From DASQMT01 sp963835735 (GTDB lineage: Bacteria; Actinomycetota; Thermoleophilia; Solirubrobacterales; Solirubrobacteraceae): 64,000 nt of DNA. The number at the start of each line of letters is the position of its first letter. Position 1 is the first letter of the stretch. Below the pieces are notes generated by a model. That model was not told where the DNA came from. It saw only the letters and a program-made list of their open reading frames with translations, and made no database searches. This document shows, piece by piece, positions 1 through 10,642 of the stretch. A program made the translations under genes and the position numbers. The stretch covers positions 1,178,001 through 1,242,000 of the forward strand of contig CAWIGP010000002.1 in the NCBI GenBank assembly GCA_963835735.1, in the 5' to 3' direction.

Positions 1-2005
<2,005 letters not shown>

Positions 2006-2011
2006 AAGCCC

Positions 2012-3486
2012 GTGCGCCTGCCAGCGCGCCCGACCGTCTACGAGATCGACACGGCGGTCTGGCTGGAGCGGCTGGGTCGCGAGCGTGGACGCCCGCTCAC
2101 GCTCGCGGAGGTTCCGGCGGCCGAGTGGGACGCGCTGGCGGCGCTACCGGTCGATGCCGTGTGGCTGATGGGCGTCTGGCGGCGCAGCCCCGCGGGCCTG
2201 CGGATCGCGCTGGCGGATCCCGAGCTCGACGCGGCCGACCGCGCGGCGCTCCCCGACCTGCGCCCGGCCGACGTGATCGGCTCGCCCTACTGCGTGCGCG
2301 ACTACGTCGTCGATGAGCGCTTCGGCGGCCCGGACGCACTCGCCGCCGCCCGCGAGCAGCTCGCCGGCAGAGGCCTGGCATTGATCCTCGACTACGTGCC
2401 CAACCACGTGGCGCCGGACCACCCGTGGGCGATCTCGCACCCGGAGTACCTGCTGACCGGCACCGACGCGGAGCTCGCATCGCATCCCGAGGCGTTCATG
2501 CGCACCGCCGCAGGCGTCGTCGCCAAGGGACGAGATCCCTACTTCGCGCCCTGGCCCGACGTCGTGCAGCTCAACGCCTACTCGCCCGCGCTCCGCGACG
2601 CCGTCGCCTCGATACTGGTCGAGATCGGTGACCAGTGCGACGGACTGCGCTGCGACATGGCGATGCTGATGACCAACGAGGTCTTCGCTCGCACCTGGGG
2701 CGACCGGGCGGGGCCGGCTCCGGAGGCCGAGTACTGGCCGGCTCTGATCGGGCGCGTGCAAGGACGCCCACCCGGGCATGCTGTTCATCGCCGAGGCGTA
2801 CTGGGACATGGAGTGGACGCTGCAACAGCAGGGGTTCGACCTGTGCTACGACAAGCGCCTCTACGACCGGCTGGTCCACGAGTCCGCCGAGTCCGTGCGC
2901 GGGCACCTCCAGGCCGACAGCCGCTACCAGGAGGGTCTGATCAGGTTCATCGAGAACCACGACGAGCCACGCGCGGCGGCCACGTTCGCGCCCGCGCAGG
3001 CGCGGGCGGCCGCGGTCGTGATGTCGACGCTGCAGGGCGCGCGCCTGTACCACGACGGCCAGCTCGATGGACGGCGAACGAGGATCCCGGTGTTCCTCGG
3101 CCGAGGACCCGACGAGCGGCTGGACGCCGACCTGCGTGCGTTCTACGCGCGGCTGCTGCGAGCCGTCTCGGAGTCCGGCCTGCGCGACGGCGACTGGCGG
3201 CTCTGCGAATGCACCGGCTGGCCCGACAACGACTCGTACCGCCGGTTGGTGTCGTGGTGCTGGGCGGGCCCCGGCTCCCGCCACCTCGTCGTGGTCAACC
3301 TCTCCGACGCTCCGGCGCAGGCGCGGGTGCGCCTGCCGTGGTCGGACCTCGCGGGACGGACCTGGGCGCTCACAGACGCGCTCGACGGACAGCGCTTCGC
3401 AGCGCGCCGGCGACGAGCTGGCCGATGAGGGCCTCTACGTCGGGCTCGACCCGTGGAGATCGCATTTCCTCGCAATTTCGGGATGA
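2012..3486 (+). CDS. GH13 alpha-amylase family enzyme (frameshifted)
   Basis: TIM-barrel alpha-amylase family glycosidase of about 491 residues. It starts at GTG 2012, 6 bases after the GH63-like gene. The first part carries LILDYVPNHVAPDHPW (region I) and GLRCDMAMLM (the Asp is the expected nucleophile). After a shift near 2759 the frame gives MLFIAEAYWDME (acid/base Glu) and RFIENHDEPRA (region IV His-Asp). A further shift near 3405 is needed to reach the natural C-terminus ending GLYVGLDPWRSHFL with TGA at 3484-3486. All catalytic residues are therefore present. Candidate activities include trehalose-, sucrose- or maltose-type glucosyl transfer or hydrolysis; I cannot separate these from the sequence. 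Confidence 0.8.
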
Positions 3487-3528
3487 CGGCGGGCCCTCGT
3501 CGTGCCAGACTGCAGTGTCGCCCCAGCG

Positions 3529-3762
3529 ATGCCCACCGCTCCCATCCATGTGAGGTCCAGCGACACCGGCGTCTGGTCTGTCCAGCCCGAGGATCTGGAC
3601 CACCCGCTCTCGGAGCACACCACGGAGACCGAGGCGGAGCGCGCCGCGATCGAGCGCGCGGCGGCGCTCGGCTGCGCGGTCGTCATCCATGACCGTTATC
3701 GCCGCGTTCGCGTCGTGCGCCTCGGGCCCGGCAACCCGGCCGGCGGGCGCCCGCGGCGATAG
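3529..3762 (+). CDS. DUF2188-like small protein
   Basis: A 77-residue protein from ATG 3529 (a GTG at 3502 would add nine residues). The body IHVRSSDTGVWSVQPEDL followed by an Ala/Glu-rich helix and ALGCAVVIHDRYRRVRVV matches the pattern of DUF2188 proteins: a short beta-strand that ends in a Trp-x-Val, a helix, then VVHDRxGR. Function of the family is unknown. It stands between the GH13 gene and the convergent histidine kinase, whose stop lies only 4 bases away. No ribosome binding site decides the start. Confidence 0.6.
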   Translation: MPTAPIHVRSSDTGVWSVQPEDLDHPLSEHTTETEAERAAIERAAALGCAVVIHDRYRRVRVVRLGPGNPAGGRPRR

Positions 3763-3766
3763 GCGC

Positions 3767-5605
3767 TCACATGCCGGACTTCTCCGCCTCGCGGCGGACG
3801 GCGCTCCGCGCGAACCGGGCGGCGTCCCGCGGCGGGTGGGCGGGCCGTTCCGGCGGGGACGGGATGACCGCGCGGACGGTCGTTCCGCCACCGGGCGGTG
3901 ACGTGACGCGCAGCCGCCCGTCGAGCGCCGCGACGCGGTCGGCCAGCCCGCGCAGCCCGGAGCCGTTCGCCGGGTCGGCGCCGCCGACGCCGTCGTCAGC
4001 GACCTCGACGAGGACTTCGTCGCCCTCGCGCCTGACGCGGACGCTCGCGTGCGTGGCGCGTGCGTAGCGTGCGACGTTCGTGATCGACTCGGCGACGACG
4101 AAGTAAACCGCCGCTTCCACCGGTCCCGGCAGCCGGGCCGCCGGGGTCTCGGTGATCTCGACCGGCAGCGGGATGCGCTGCGCAAGCGCCTGCAGCGCGG
4201 CGTCGAGCCCGCGATCGGTGAGCACCGCCGGGTGGATGCCGCGGGCGAGCTCGCGCAGCTCGCGGATCGCCGCATCGAGGTCGTGCGCCGCGGCGTCGAG
4301 CAGCTCGCCGGCCGCCTGCGGGTCGCGCTCCAGGCGCGAACGCGCGGTCCGCAGCGCGATCGCGAGCGCGACGAGCTGCTGCTGGGCGCCGTCGTGCAGG
4401 TCGCGCTCGATCCGGCGCCGCGCGGCGTCCGCGCTCTCAACGATCCGCGCGCGCGACTCGCGCAGCTCCTGCACCTTCGCGCGCAGCTCGGCGTCCAGCC
4501 GCTCGTTCTCGAGCGCGAGCGCCGCGGCGCCGCCGACCGCGCGCACGCGCTCCCGCTCCTCGGCCACAGACGGGTCGTGCACGAGCATCGCGACCGGCTT
4601 GCCGTCGTGCTCGACCGGTGTGCACATCCGGCCCGAGCCCTCGCCCGGGAGCGGGAACGAGACGCCCGCGGCGTCGACCCACTCCGCGCGCTCCGGCAGC
4701 CAGTACGCGAGCTGCAGCGAGCGGTCGCCGAGCGCGTCGGCCAGCGCGTCGCGCAGCACTCCGCGGCGGCGGCCGGCGCCGAGCCGGGCGACCAGCTCGC
4801 TGACCGCGGCCGCGCCGGCCACGCGGCTGCGCAGCAGCCCGGCGAGGAACGCGAACGGCACGATCGCCAGCGCGATCACGCGCGCGCGCTCCAGGTTCTC
4901 CTGCAGGTCGGTCGAAGCCTCGAAGACGCCGAGCACGGCCCACACCGCGTACAGCGCGAGGACGAGGCCGCCGCTCATATACACGGGCGCGAGCGCGCGG
5001 CGCTGCGACGGCGTGGACCGGCTGAAGCGCTCCACCAGGACGACCCCGAGCAGCGTGATCAGCGCCGCCACCACGCCGAGGCGGACCCGCGCGAGCGTCG
5101 AGAACAGGTCGGGCTCGTCCGCCACCAGCAGCGGATTGGCGGGAAGGCCCAACCGCGCCGTGTCGTAGAACAGCATGCAGACCCACCACGCGACGGTCGC
5201 GGTCAGGTAGGACGCGGTCGCGAGCGCGCGGTCGGCGCGCGTCTCGAGCCGGCCCGATGGGAACGCGAGCAGTATGTGGAACAGCACGGCGTACGGGAGC
5301 GCGATCAGCAGCAGCCCGGTGATGAACGGCCACGACTCGGTGGTCACGATCAGGCCGGAGAGGCAGTAGCTGTAGCCGACGGCGACCATCAGCGCGCCGA
5401 AGGGGTTCTCGGGGCGCCGCAGCCAGGCGGCCACGCCGGTGCCGATGAACGCGGCGCCGATCACCGGGCCGAAGATCGCGATCAGGTCACGGTGGTGGCC
5501 GCCGACACTGTCGATCGCGACCACGAGCAGGACGGCGCACACGATCGCACCGGCCACGGCGACGCCGGTGAGCACGCGCTTGAGGGTGGGCGAGGGAGCC
5601 GACAA
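3767..5605 (-). CDS. NarL/DesK-type sensor histidine kinase, orphan
   Basis: Membrane sensor kinase. The N-terminal third holds a run of hydrophobic helices, then a GAF-like region and a short coiled coil. The HisKA_3 dimerisation helix RRRIERDLHDGAQQQLV follows (phospho-accepting His about residue 404), then a HATPase_c domain with VAESITNVARYA (N box) and VADDGVGG (G1 box). This family normally phosphorylates LuxR-type response regulators, but none lies next to it. The start is uncertain: ATG 5680 would overlap ppk by 41 bases with a Pro/Arg-rich extension, whereas TTG 5605 (protein beginning MSAPSPTLKRVL) just clears it. Same strand as the polyphosphate genes upstream, so possibly cotranscribed. 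Confidence 0.85.
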   Translation of the reverse strand: MSAPSPTLKRVLTGVAVAGAIVCAVLLVVAIDSVGGHHRDLIAIFGPVIGAAFIGTGVAAWLRRPENPFGALMVAVGYSYCLSGLIVTTESWPFITGLLLIALPYAVLFHILLAFPSGRLETRADRALATASYLTATVAWWVCMLFYDTARLGLPANPLLVADEPDLFSTLARVRLGVVAALITLLGVVLVERFSRSTPSQRRALAPVYMSGGLVLALYAVWAVLGVFEASTDLQENLERARVIALAIVPFAFLAGLLRSRVAGAAAVSELVARLGAGRRRGVLRDALADALGDRSLQLAYWLPERAEWVDAAGVSFPLPGEGSGRMCTPVEHDGKPVAMLVHDPSVAEERERVRAVGGAAALALENERLDAELRAKVQELRESRARIVESADAARRRIERDLHDGAQQQLVALAIALRTARSRLERDPQAAGELLDAAAHDLDAAIRELRELARGIHPAVLTDRGLDAALQALAQRIPLPVEITETPAARLPGPVEAAVYFVVAESITNVARYARATHASVRVRREGDEVLVEVADDGVGGADPANGSGLRGLADRVAALDGRLRVTSPPGGGTTVRAVIPSPPERPAHPPRDAARFARSAVRREAEKSGM

Positions 5606-5639
5606 GGCAACCGGCCAGGCTACCGCGGCGCGGCGTGCG

Positions 5640-7763
5640 TCAGCTGGCGCGCGCCGCGGCCTCGGCGGCGCGGGCGGCATGACGAGCCATCAGCTCGTTC
5701 TGTGCGTTGCGGGGCTCGCCGCCGTCCGGCGCGAGCCGCGTCCACTCCCCGTCCGCGTCCAGCGTCCAGGCGTTCGTGTTGTCCGCCATGCAGCGGTCGA
5801 GCGCGTCGCGCAGCTCCGCGCGCAGCCCTTCGTCGAGCACCGGCGTGAGCAGCTCCACACGCGTGTCGAGGTTGCGCGGCATCAGGTCGGCCGAGCCGAT
5901 GTAGATCCGCTCGTCGCCGTTGCGCTCGAACGTGTAGATGCGCGAATGCTCGAGGAAGCGGCCGACGACCGACTTCACGACGATGTGCTCCGACACGCCG
6001 GGGACGCCCGGGCGCAGGCAGCAGATGCCGCGGATGTTGAGCTCGACCGGGACGCCGGCCTGCGACGCGCGGTAGAGCGCCTCGATGCAGCGTTTGTCGA
6101 CCAGCGCGTTCATCTTCATCGAGATCCGCGCCGACTGCCCCGCGTTCTTGGCCGCGATCGTGCTCTCGATCTCCTCGACGATGCCGTCGCGCATGTGTGA
6201 CGGCGCGACCAGCACGCGCCGGAACGCGCCCGGGCGCGCGAACCCGGTGAGCTGGTTGAACATGTCGGCGACGTCGGCGCCGATCTGGTCGTCGCACGTC
6301 AGCAGCCCGAAGTCCGTGTAGAGCCGCGCCGTCGTCGGGTGGTAGTTGCCGGTCCCGACGTGCACGTAGTGGCGTACGCCGTCGCCCTCGCGGCGGACGA
6401 TGAGGATGCACTTGGCGTGCGTCTTGAGCGTCGGCAGGCCGTAGACGACGTGCACGCCGGCCTCCTCCATCGCGCGCGCCCAGCCGATGTTCGCGCGCTC
6501 GTCGAAGCGCGCCTTGAGCTCCACCAGGCAGACGGCCTGCTTGCCGCGCTCGGCCGCGCGGATCAGCGCCGGCACGAGCGGCGAGTCGTCGCTCGTGCGG
6601 TACACGGTCATCTTGATCGCGAGCACCTTCGGGTCGGCGACGGCCTGCTCGACCAGCCGCTCGACCGACGTCGAGAACGAGTCGTACGGGTGGTGGACGA
6701 GGATGTCGCCCTTGCGCATCGCGGCGAGCACGTCGGGCTCCTCGTCCTCGTCCGGCTGCAGCCGCGGCTGGGTGACCGGCGACCACGGTGGCTCGCGCAG
6801 GTCCGAGAAGCCGGAGACGCGCACGACGTCCCACAGGTCGCCGAGGTCGAGCAGGCCGTCGACCTCGAAAAGCTCGCCTTCGTCGATGTCGAGCGCGCGC
6901 ACCAGCGGCTGGCGCAGGCGCGGGCTCATGCCGGCGCCGACCTCGACGCGAACGACCTCGCCGAAGCGGCGGCGGCGCAGCTCCTGCTCGACCGCGCGCA
7001 GCAGGTCGTCGGCCTCGTCATCGACGGTGAAGTCGGCGTCGCGCGTGACGCGGAAGACGTCGTAGTCGACGATCTCCATGCCGGGGAACAGGGTGTCGAG
7101 GTGCTGCGCGATCAGGCTTTCCAGCGGCACGAACGTGCGGCCGTCGCCGGTCGGGACGAAGCGCGGGAGCATCTCCTTCGGCACCTTCACGCGCGCGAAC
7201 GTCTCCTGCCCGGTCTGCGGGTCGCGCACGAGCACGGCGAGCGACAGCGAGAGGTTCGAGATGTAGGGGAACGGACGCCCGAGCCCGACCGCGAGCGGCG
7301 TCAGCACGGGGAAGATCTGGCGCTGGAAGCGCTCGGTGAGCTCGTCGCGGTGACGCGGGTCGGCCTCGCGGGCAGTCTGGATCCGGATGCCGCGCTCTGC
7401 CAGGGCGGGCCGCAGCACCCGGTCGAGCACCGCGGTCTGGCGGCGTGTTTGCTCGCGCACCGTCTCGCCGATCGCGGCGATCGTCTCCGACGGGCTGCGC
7501 CCGTCCTCGCGCGGCTTCTCGATGCCGGCGTCGACGTACTCCTGCAGGCCGGCGACGCGGACCATGAAGAACTCGTCGAGGTTCGACGAGTAGATCGCGC
7601 AGAACTTGACGCGCTCGAGCAGCGGGACCGAGTCGTCCTCGGCGAGCTCCAGGACGCGATCGTTGAAGTCCAGCCAGGACAGCTCGCGGTTGAAGTACAG
7701 CGAGACGTCGGTCAGGTCCGGCGGTGCGACCGCGGCTGGTTCGGGCTGCTGGACGTCGGTCAC
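5640..7763 (-). CDS. ppk1: polyphosphate kinase 1
   Basis: Makes inorganic polyphosphate from ATP. 707 residues, the usual length, starting at GTG 7763. The N-terminal domain contains FNRELSWLDFNDRVLELA and YSSNLDEFFMVRVAGLQEYV; the catalytic half has KTHAKCILIVRR, with the autophosphorylated His at about 449, and a second conserved His in FLEHSRIYTF at about 606, followed by YIGSADLMPRNLDTRVE. All expected PPK1 signatures are intact. It belongs to a minus-strand block with an exopolyphosphatase and two CHAD half-domains upstream, so synthesis, binding and breakdown of polyphosphate are encoded together. A TAGCAT hexamer nine bases before the GTG suggests its own leaderless promoter. Confidence 0.97.
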   Translation of the reverse strand: MTDVQQPEPAAVAPPDLTDVSLYFNRELSWLDFNDRVLELAEDDSVPLLERVKFCAIYSSNLDEFFMVRVAGLQEYVDAGIEKPREDGRSPSETIAAIGETVREQTRRQTAVLDRVLRPALAERGIRIQTAREADPRHRDELTERFQRQIFPVLTPLAVGLGRPFPYISNLSLSLAVLVRDPQTGQETFARVKVPKEMLPRFVPTGDGRTFVPLESLIAQHLDTLFPGMEIVDYDVFRVTRDADFTVDDEADDLLRAVEQELRRRRFGEVVRVEVGAGMSPRLRQPLVRALDIDEGELFEVDGLLDLGDLWDVVRVSGFSDLREPPWSPVTQPRLQPDEDEEPDVLAAMRKGDILVHHPYDSFSTSVERLVEQAVADPKVLAIKMTVYRTSDDSPLVPALIRAAERGKQAVCLVELKARFDERANIGWARAMEEAGVHVVYGLPTLKTHAKCILIVRREGDGVRHYVHVGTGNYHPTTARLYTDFGLLTCDDQIGADVADMFNQLTGFARPGAFRRVLVAPSHMRDGIVEEIESTIAAKNAGQSARISMKMNALVDKRCIEALYRASQAGVPVELNIRGICCLRPGVPGVSEHIVVKSVVGRFLEHSRIYTFERNGDERIYIGSADLMPRNLDTRVELLTPVLDEGLRAELRDALDRCMADNTNAWTLDADGEWTRLAPDGGEPRNAQNELMARHAARAAEAAARAS

Positions 7764-7772
7764 TGACCCGGG

Positions 7773-7778
7773 ATGCTA
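7773..7778 (-). promoter_or_regulatory. putative -10 box (TAGCAT) for ppk1
   Basis: On the minus strand TAGCAT lies nine bases before the GTG start of ppk1. It fits the TAnnnT pattern seen in front of many first-of-unit genes here. No convincing -35 box is visible. Inference from position only. Confidence 0.35.
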
Positions 7779-8348
7779 ACGCTGCTGCGCGTCGCCGACA
7801 GCGGCACGTTCACTGACCGCATACTCCAGCCGTGCGCGGAACCCCCTGCGCTCGTAGTCGCCCCACAGCTCAAGGAAGCGATCGAACAGCAGGTTTCGGC
7901 GCGCGCGCAGGTGTGCCTGGAGCGCGGCGAGGCCGGCGTGATCGCGCGCGTGCGGCGCCTGCTTGAGCAGCTCTGGATCGAGGTCGTCGGCCCCCTCGGC
8001 CAGCCTGTTCAGCGCCGCGACGTCCTCGGCCAACAGCCGCTCCGCGAACGCCGCCGTCTCCGGGACCTGGACGTCGCAGTCGTGGATCTCCCCCAGCAGG
8101 TCCTGCAGGTCCTTCGTCATCCTCGTCGCGGTCTTCGCGTACGCGCCGAAGCCGGGCCCGGTGACCTCGAGGATGTAGCGCAGCCGCTTGGCGGCGATGC
8201 GCATGTCGTGCAGCGCGACGACCTCGGCGGGGTCGGCGGCCGTGGGCATGAAGCCGCACACCTCGTCCAGGCGGACGAGCACGATCCGCTCGGCGTTGTC
8301 GGCGAGCCCGGCCTCGGGGTCGAGGCCGCTGACCTTGCGAGCCTTCAT
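7776..8348 (-). CDS. CHAD-domain protein, C-terminal half
   Basis: 190 residues from ATG 8348. The core VALHDMRIAAKRLRYILEV is the second conserved helix-with-basic-patch repeat of CHAD domains (conserved histidine alpha-helical domain), which bind polyphosphate. Only one helical bundle of the usual two is present here; the other is in the upstream gene, whose TGA overlaps this ATG in ATGA. The two products therefore probably assemble into one CHAD fold. The location between ppk1 and a Ppx-type phosphatase supports a role on polyphosphate. A longer reading frame extends upstream to 8666, but it runs through the other CHAD gene and is Arg/Ala-rich nonsense. Confidence 0.85.
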   Translation of the reverse strand: MKARKVSGLDPEAGLADNAERIVLVRLDEVCGFMPTAADPAEVVALHDMRIAAKRLRYILEVTGPGFGAYAKTATRMTKDLQDLLGEIHDCDVQVPETAAFAERLLAEDVAALNRLAEGADDLDPELLKQAPHARDHAGLAALQAHLRARRNLLFDRFLELWGDYERRGFRARLEYAVSERAAVGDAQQR

Positions 8349-8860
8349 GCCGCCTCCGGCGTCTCGTGCTCGTCGGGCTGGTCCCGCTCGTCGTCGGCGG
8401 CGTCCGCGAGCGCGAGCAGCCGGCCGTGCAGCCCGCGCTGCTCCGCGCGCACCAGCTCGGCTGCGAGTACCTCGTTTCCGCGCGCCTGACGCTCCTCGAG
8501 TTCCTGTATCAGCCGCGCCACGCCGGGCTTGTTGGCGGCGGCGAGCGACTTGGAGAACGCCTTGAGCGCGTCGATGTGAACGTCGGGGTCGCGCCGCTCG
8601 CCCAGCGCGTCCGCGAGCTGCTTGACGTCCTTGAGGACGCCCCTGAACTCGGCCTGCGGGAAGCACGGGGCGAAGATCTCCAGCACCGCGCGCAGCCGGC
8701 GGGACGCCACGCGCATGTCGTGCACGCGCTCGATGTCGCGCGTGTCGAGCACGCCCGCCGCCTGATCGAACAGCTCGCGCGCGCGCACGCGTACGGTCTG
8801 CGCAGCGGCGCGCCTGAACGGCTCGTCGGGGGTGACGTCGATGTCCTCGGCCTTCGCCAT
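8345..8860 (-). CDS. CHAD-domain protein, N-terminal half
   Basis: 171 residues from ATG 8860 (begins MAKAEDIDVTPDEPFRRAA). It carries RVRARELFDQAAGVL and RVHDMRVASRRLRAVLEIF, the first conserved CHAD helix pair with the His-Asp-x-Arg core and clustered Arg residues that bind phosphate. It ends with an acidic tail and a TGA overlapping the ATG of the next CHAD gene by four bases, so the two are translationally coupled. There is no frameshift-like continuation across the junction, so the split looks natural. It follows the Ppx/GppA gene by 4 bases. Confidence 0.85.
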   Translation of the reverse strand: MAKAEDIDVTPDEPFRRAAAQTVRVRARELFDQAAGVLDTRDIERVHDMRVASRRLRAVLEIFAPCFPQAEFRGVLKDVKQLADALGERRDPDVHIDALKAFSKSLAAANKPGVARLIQELEERQARGNEVLAAELVRAEQRGLHGRLLALADAADDERDQPDEHETPEAA

Positions 8861-8864
8861 GTCT

Positions 8865-9743
8865 TCAGTGGCCGCCGGCCGCCGCGAGCTCCAGGATGAC
8901 TCCTTCTCGCAGTCCGCCACGGCCGATCCGCAGCGGCCTGCCCAGCCTTTCGGCGGCCGCGCCGAGCACCAGTATGCCCGCCGGGAGCAGCTGCGTCCGC
9001 TCGAGGGCGAGATCATGCAGCCGCGCGATCTGCTCGGCGGGCCCGGAGGTGAGGACCGCCAGCGCGCTCTTGAGCGCCGCGGCGTCGATGACGGGCCCGA
9101 CGATCGTGGGGAGCGAGGCGGCGCTGCCGCCGACGGCGATCGCGTGGTCGGCCGGCGGAACGGGCACGGCGGCGAACGCCGCGCGCGCGGCGGCGCGGAT
9201 CTGCTCGACGTCGCCCGGCGACGGTGGATCGTGCTCGCAGCCGGCCGCGAGCGCGCTCGACCCGATCGCGTACGAGCGCGCCCAGGTCACGCCGCCGGTC
9301 ATCGTCCCGACCGCGATCTCCGTCGACATCCCGCCGACGTCGACGACCGCGATCGTGCCCTCGGGCGGCTTCTCGAGGGTGCGCGTGGCGCCCGCGAACG
9401 CCAGCCGCGCTTCGTGCTCGCCCGGCACGATCGTGACCTCCACGGCGGCGCGCTCGCGCAGCGCGGCGAGCAGCTCGTCGCGGTTCTCCGCCCGGCGGAT
9501 CGCGGCGGTCGCGACGACGCGCAGGTGCTCGACGCCCGCGACCGCGGCGACCTCGCGCTGGCGGGCGACGACGTCGGCGACAGCGTCGATCAGCTTCGCG
9601 GGGATCACGCCGTCGGTGCTGATCGCCCGCCCGATGCGCGTGAACGACCGCTGCTGGACGACCGCGTCGAGCCGGCCCTGCGCGACGTCGGCGACGAGCA
9701 GCCGCGTCGTGTTCGACCCGATGTCGATGCAGGCGCAGCGCAT
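8865..9743 (-). CDS. Ppx/GppA-family exopolyphosphatase
   Basis: Actin-like ASKHA phosphatase that removes phosphate from polyphosphate ends or from pppGpp. The first phosphate loop CIDIGSNTTRLLVADV and second loop AVVDVGGMSTEIAVG are clear, as is the catalytic-base region IVPGEHEARLAFAGA. About 292 residues, the short form common in actinobacteria, without the C-terminal HD domain. I start at ATG 9743 (MRCACIDIGSN); an in-frame ATG at 9767 would add eight residues and almost meet the divergent ABC gene at 9779. It heads the polyphosphate block followed by the two CHAD genes and ppk1. Confidence 0.9.
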   Translation of the reverse strand: MRCACIDIGSNTTRLLVADVAQGRLDAVVQQRSFTRIGRAISTDGVIPAKLIDAVADVVARQREVAAVAGVEHLRVVATAAIRRAENRDELLAALRERAAVEVTIVPGEHEARLAFAGATRTLEKPPEGTIAVVDVGGMSTEIAVGTMTGGVTWARSYAIGSSALAAGCEHDPPSPGDVEQIRAAARAAFAAVPVPPADHAIAVGGSAASLPTIVGPVIDAAALKSALAVLTSGPAEQIARLHDLALERTQLLPAGILVLGAAAERLGRPLRIGRGGLREGVILELAAAGGH

Positions 9744-9778
9744 GGATGGTGGGCGGAAGGTTGCCATGATGGTCGGCC

Positions 9779-10642
9779 ATGCCCGCCGAGGTGGCCATCG
9801 AGGTCGAGGACCTGCGCAAGGACTACGGGTCCCGCCAGGCGGTGGGCGGGATCTCGTTCAGCGTGCGGCGGGGCGAGGTGTTCGGGCTGCTGGGACCGAA
9901 CGGCGCGGGCAAGACGACGACGGTCGAGATCCTAGAGGGCTTCCGCGAGCGGACCGACGGGCGCGTCGCCGTGCTCGGCATGGACCCGGGCCCGCGGCCG
10001 CTCGCGCTGCGCGAACGGATCGGGATCGTGCTGCAGGCCGGCGGGCTCTACCGCCACCTCACGGTGCGCGAGGCGGTGAGCCACTGGGCGGGGCTCTACG
10101 ACGCTCCGCGCGACATCGAGGAGACGATCTCGCTGAGCGGGCTGGAGGGCGCGGCCGAGCAGCGCACGCTCACGCTGTCGGGCGGCCAGCAGCGGCGGCT
10201 CGACTTCGCGCTCGCGCTGATCGGCGATCCGGAACTGGTTTTTCTCGACGAGCCCACCACCGGCTTCGACCCGGCCGCACGGCGCCAGGCGTGGGACACG
10301 ATCCGCTCGCTGCAGGACCTCGGCAAGACCGTGCTGCTGACGACCCACTACCTGGACGAGGCGCAGGCGCTCGCCGACCGCGTCGCGATCATCAAGGACG
10401 GCGCGATCCTGGCCGAGGGCGCGCCGGGCTCGCTGGGTCCGGCGACGCGGCGCTACCGGGTGGCCTGGCGCGACGCCGGGGGCGAGCAGCACGCGCGCGA
10501 GGTCGACGACCCGACGCCGCTGCTGCACGAGCTGACCGGCGCGGCGCTCGCGCGCGGCGAGCGGGTGCGCGACCTGAGCGTGACCCAGCCGAGCCTCGAG
10601 GACGTCTACCTGGAGCTCGTGTCCGAGGGCGGACGCGAATGA
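9779..10642 (+). CDS. ABC exporter ATP-binding protein (DrrA/NodI-like)
   Basis: ATPase subunit of an ABC-2 type exporter, 287 residues. It has Walker A GPNGAGKTTT, signature LSGGQQRRLDFALAL, Walker B ELVFLDEPTTGFDP and the H-loop TTHYLDEAQALADR. The C-terminal extension after about residue 225 ends in SLEDVYLELV, the usual end of the DrrA group that exports drugs or lipids. Its TGA overlaps the ATG of the permease by four bases, so both subunits are coupled. Divergent from the Ppx gene across about 35 bases. Substrate unknown. Confidence 0.93.
   Translation: MPAEVAIEVEDLRKDYGSRQAVGGISFSVRRGEVFGLLGPNGAGKTTTVEILEGFRERTDGRVAVLGMDPGPRPLALRERIGIVLQAGGLYRHLTVREAVSHWAGLYDAPRDIEETISLSGLEGAAEQRTLTLSGGQQRRLDFALALIGDPELVFLDEPTTGFDPAARRQAWDTIRSLQDLGKTVLLTTHYLDEAQALADRVAIIKDGAILAEGAPGSLGPATRRYRVAWRDAGGEQHAREVDDPTPLLHELTGAALARGERVRDLSVTQPSLEDVYLELVSEGGRE

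Noticed and set aside
4049..5848. 599-residue plus-strand frame opposite the histidine kinase
   Set aside because: Antisense shadow of a well-supported kinase; Arg/Ala/Glu-rich and without domains, as GC-rich third positions create long open antisense frames.
8349..8666. N-terminal extension of the second CHAD gene
   Set aside because: Reads the other CHAD gene out of frame and gives Arg/Ala repeats; ATG 8348 with its overlap is the better start.
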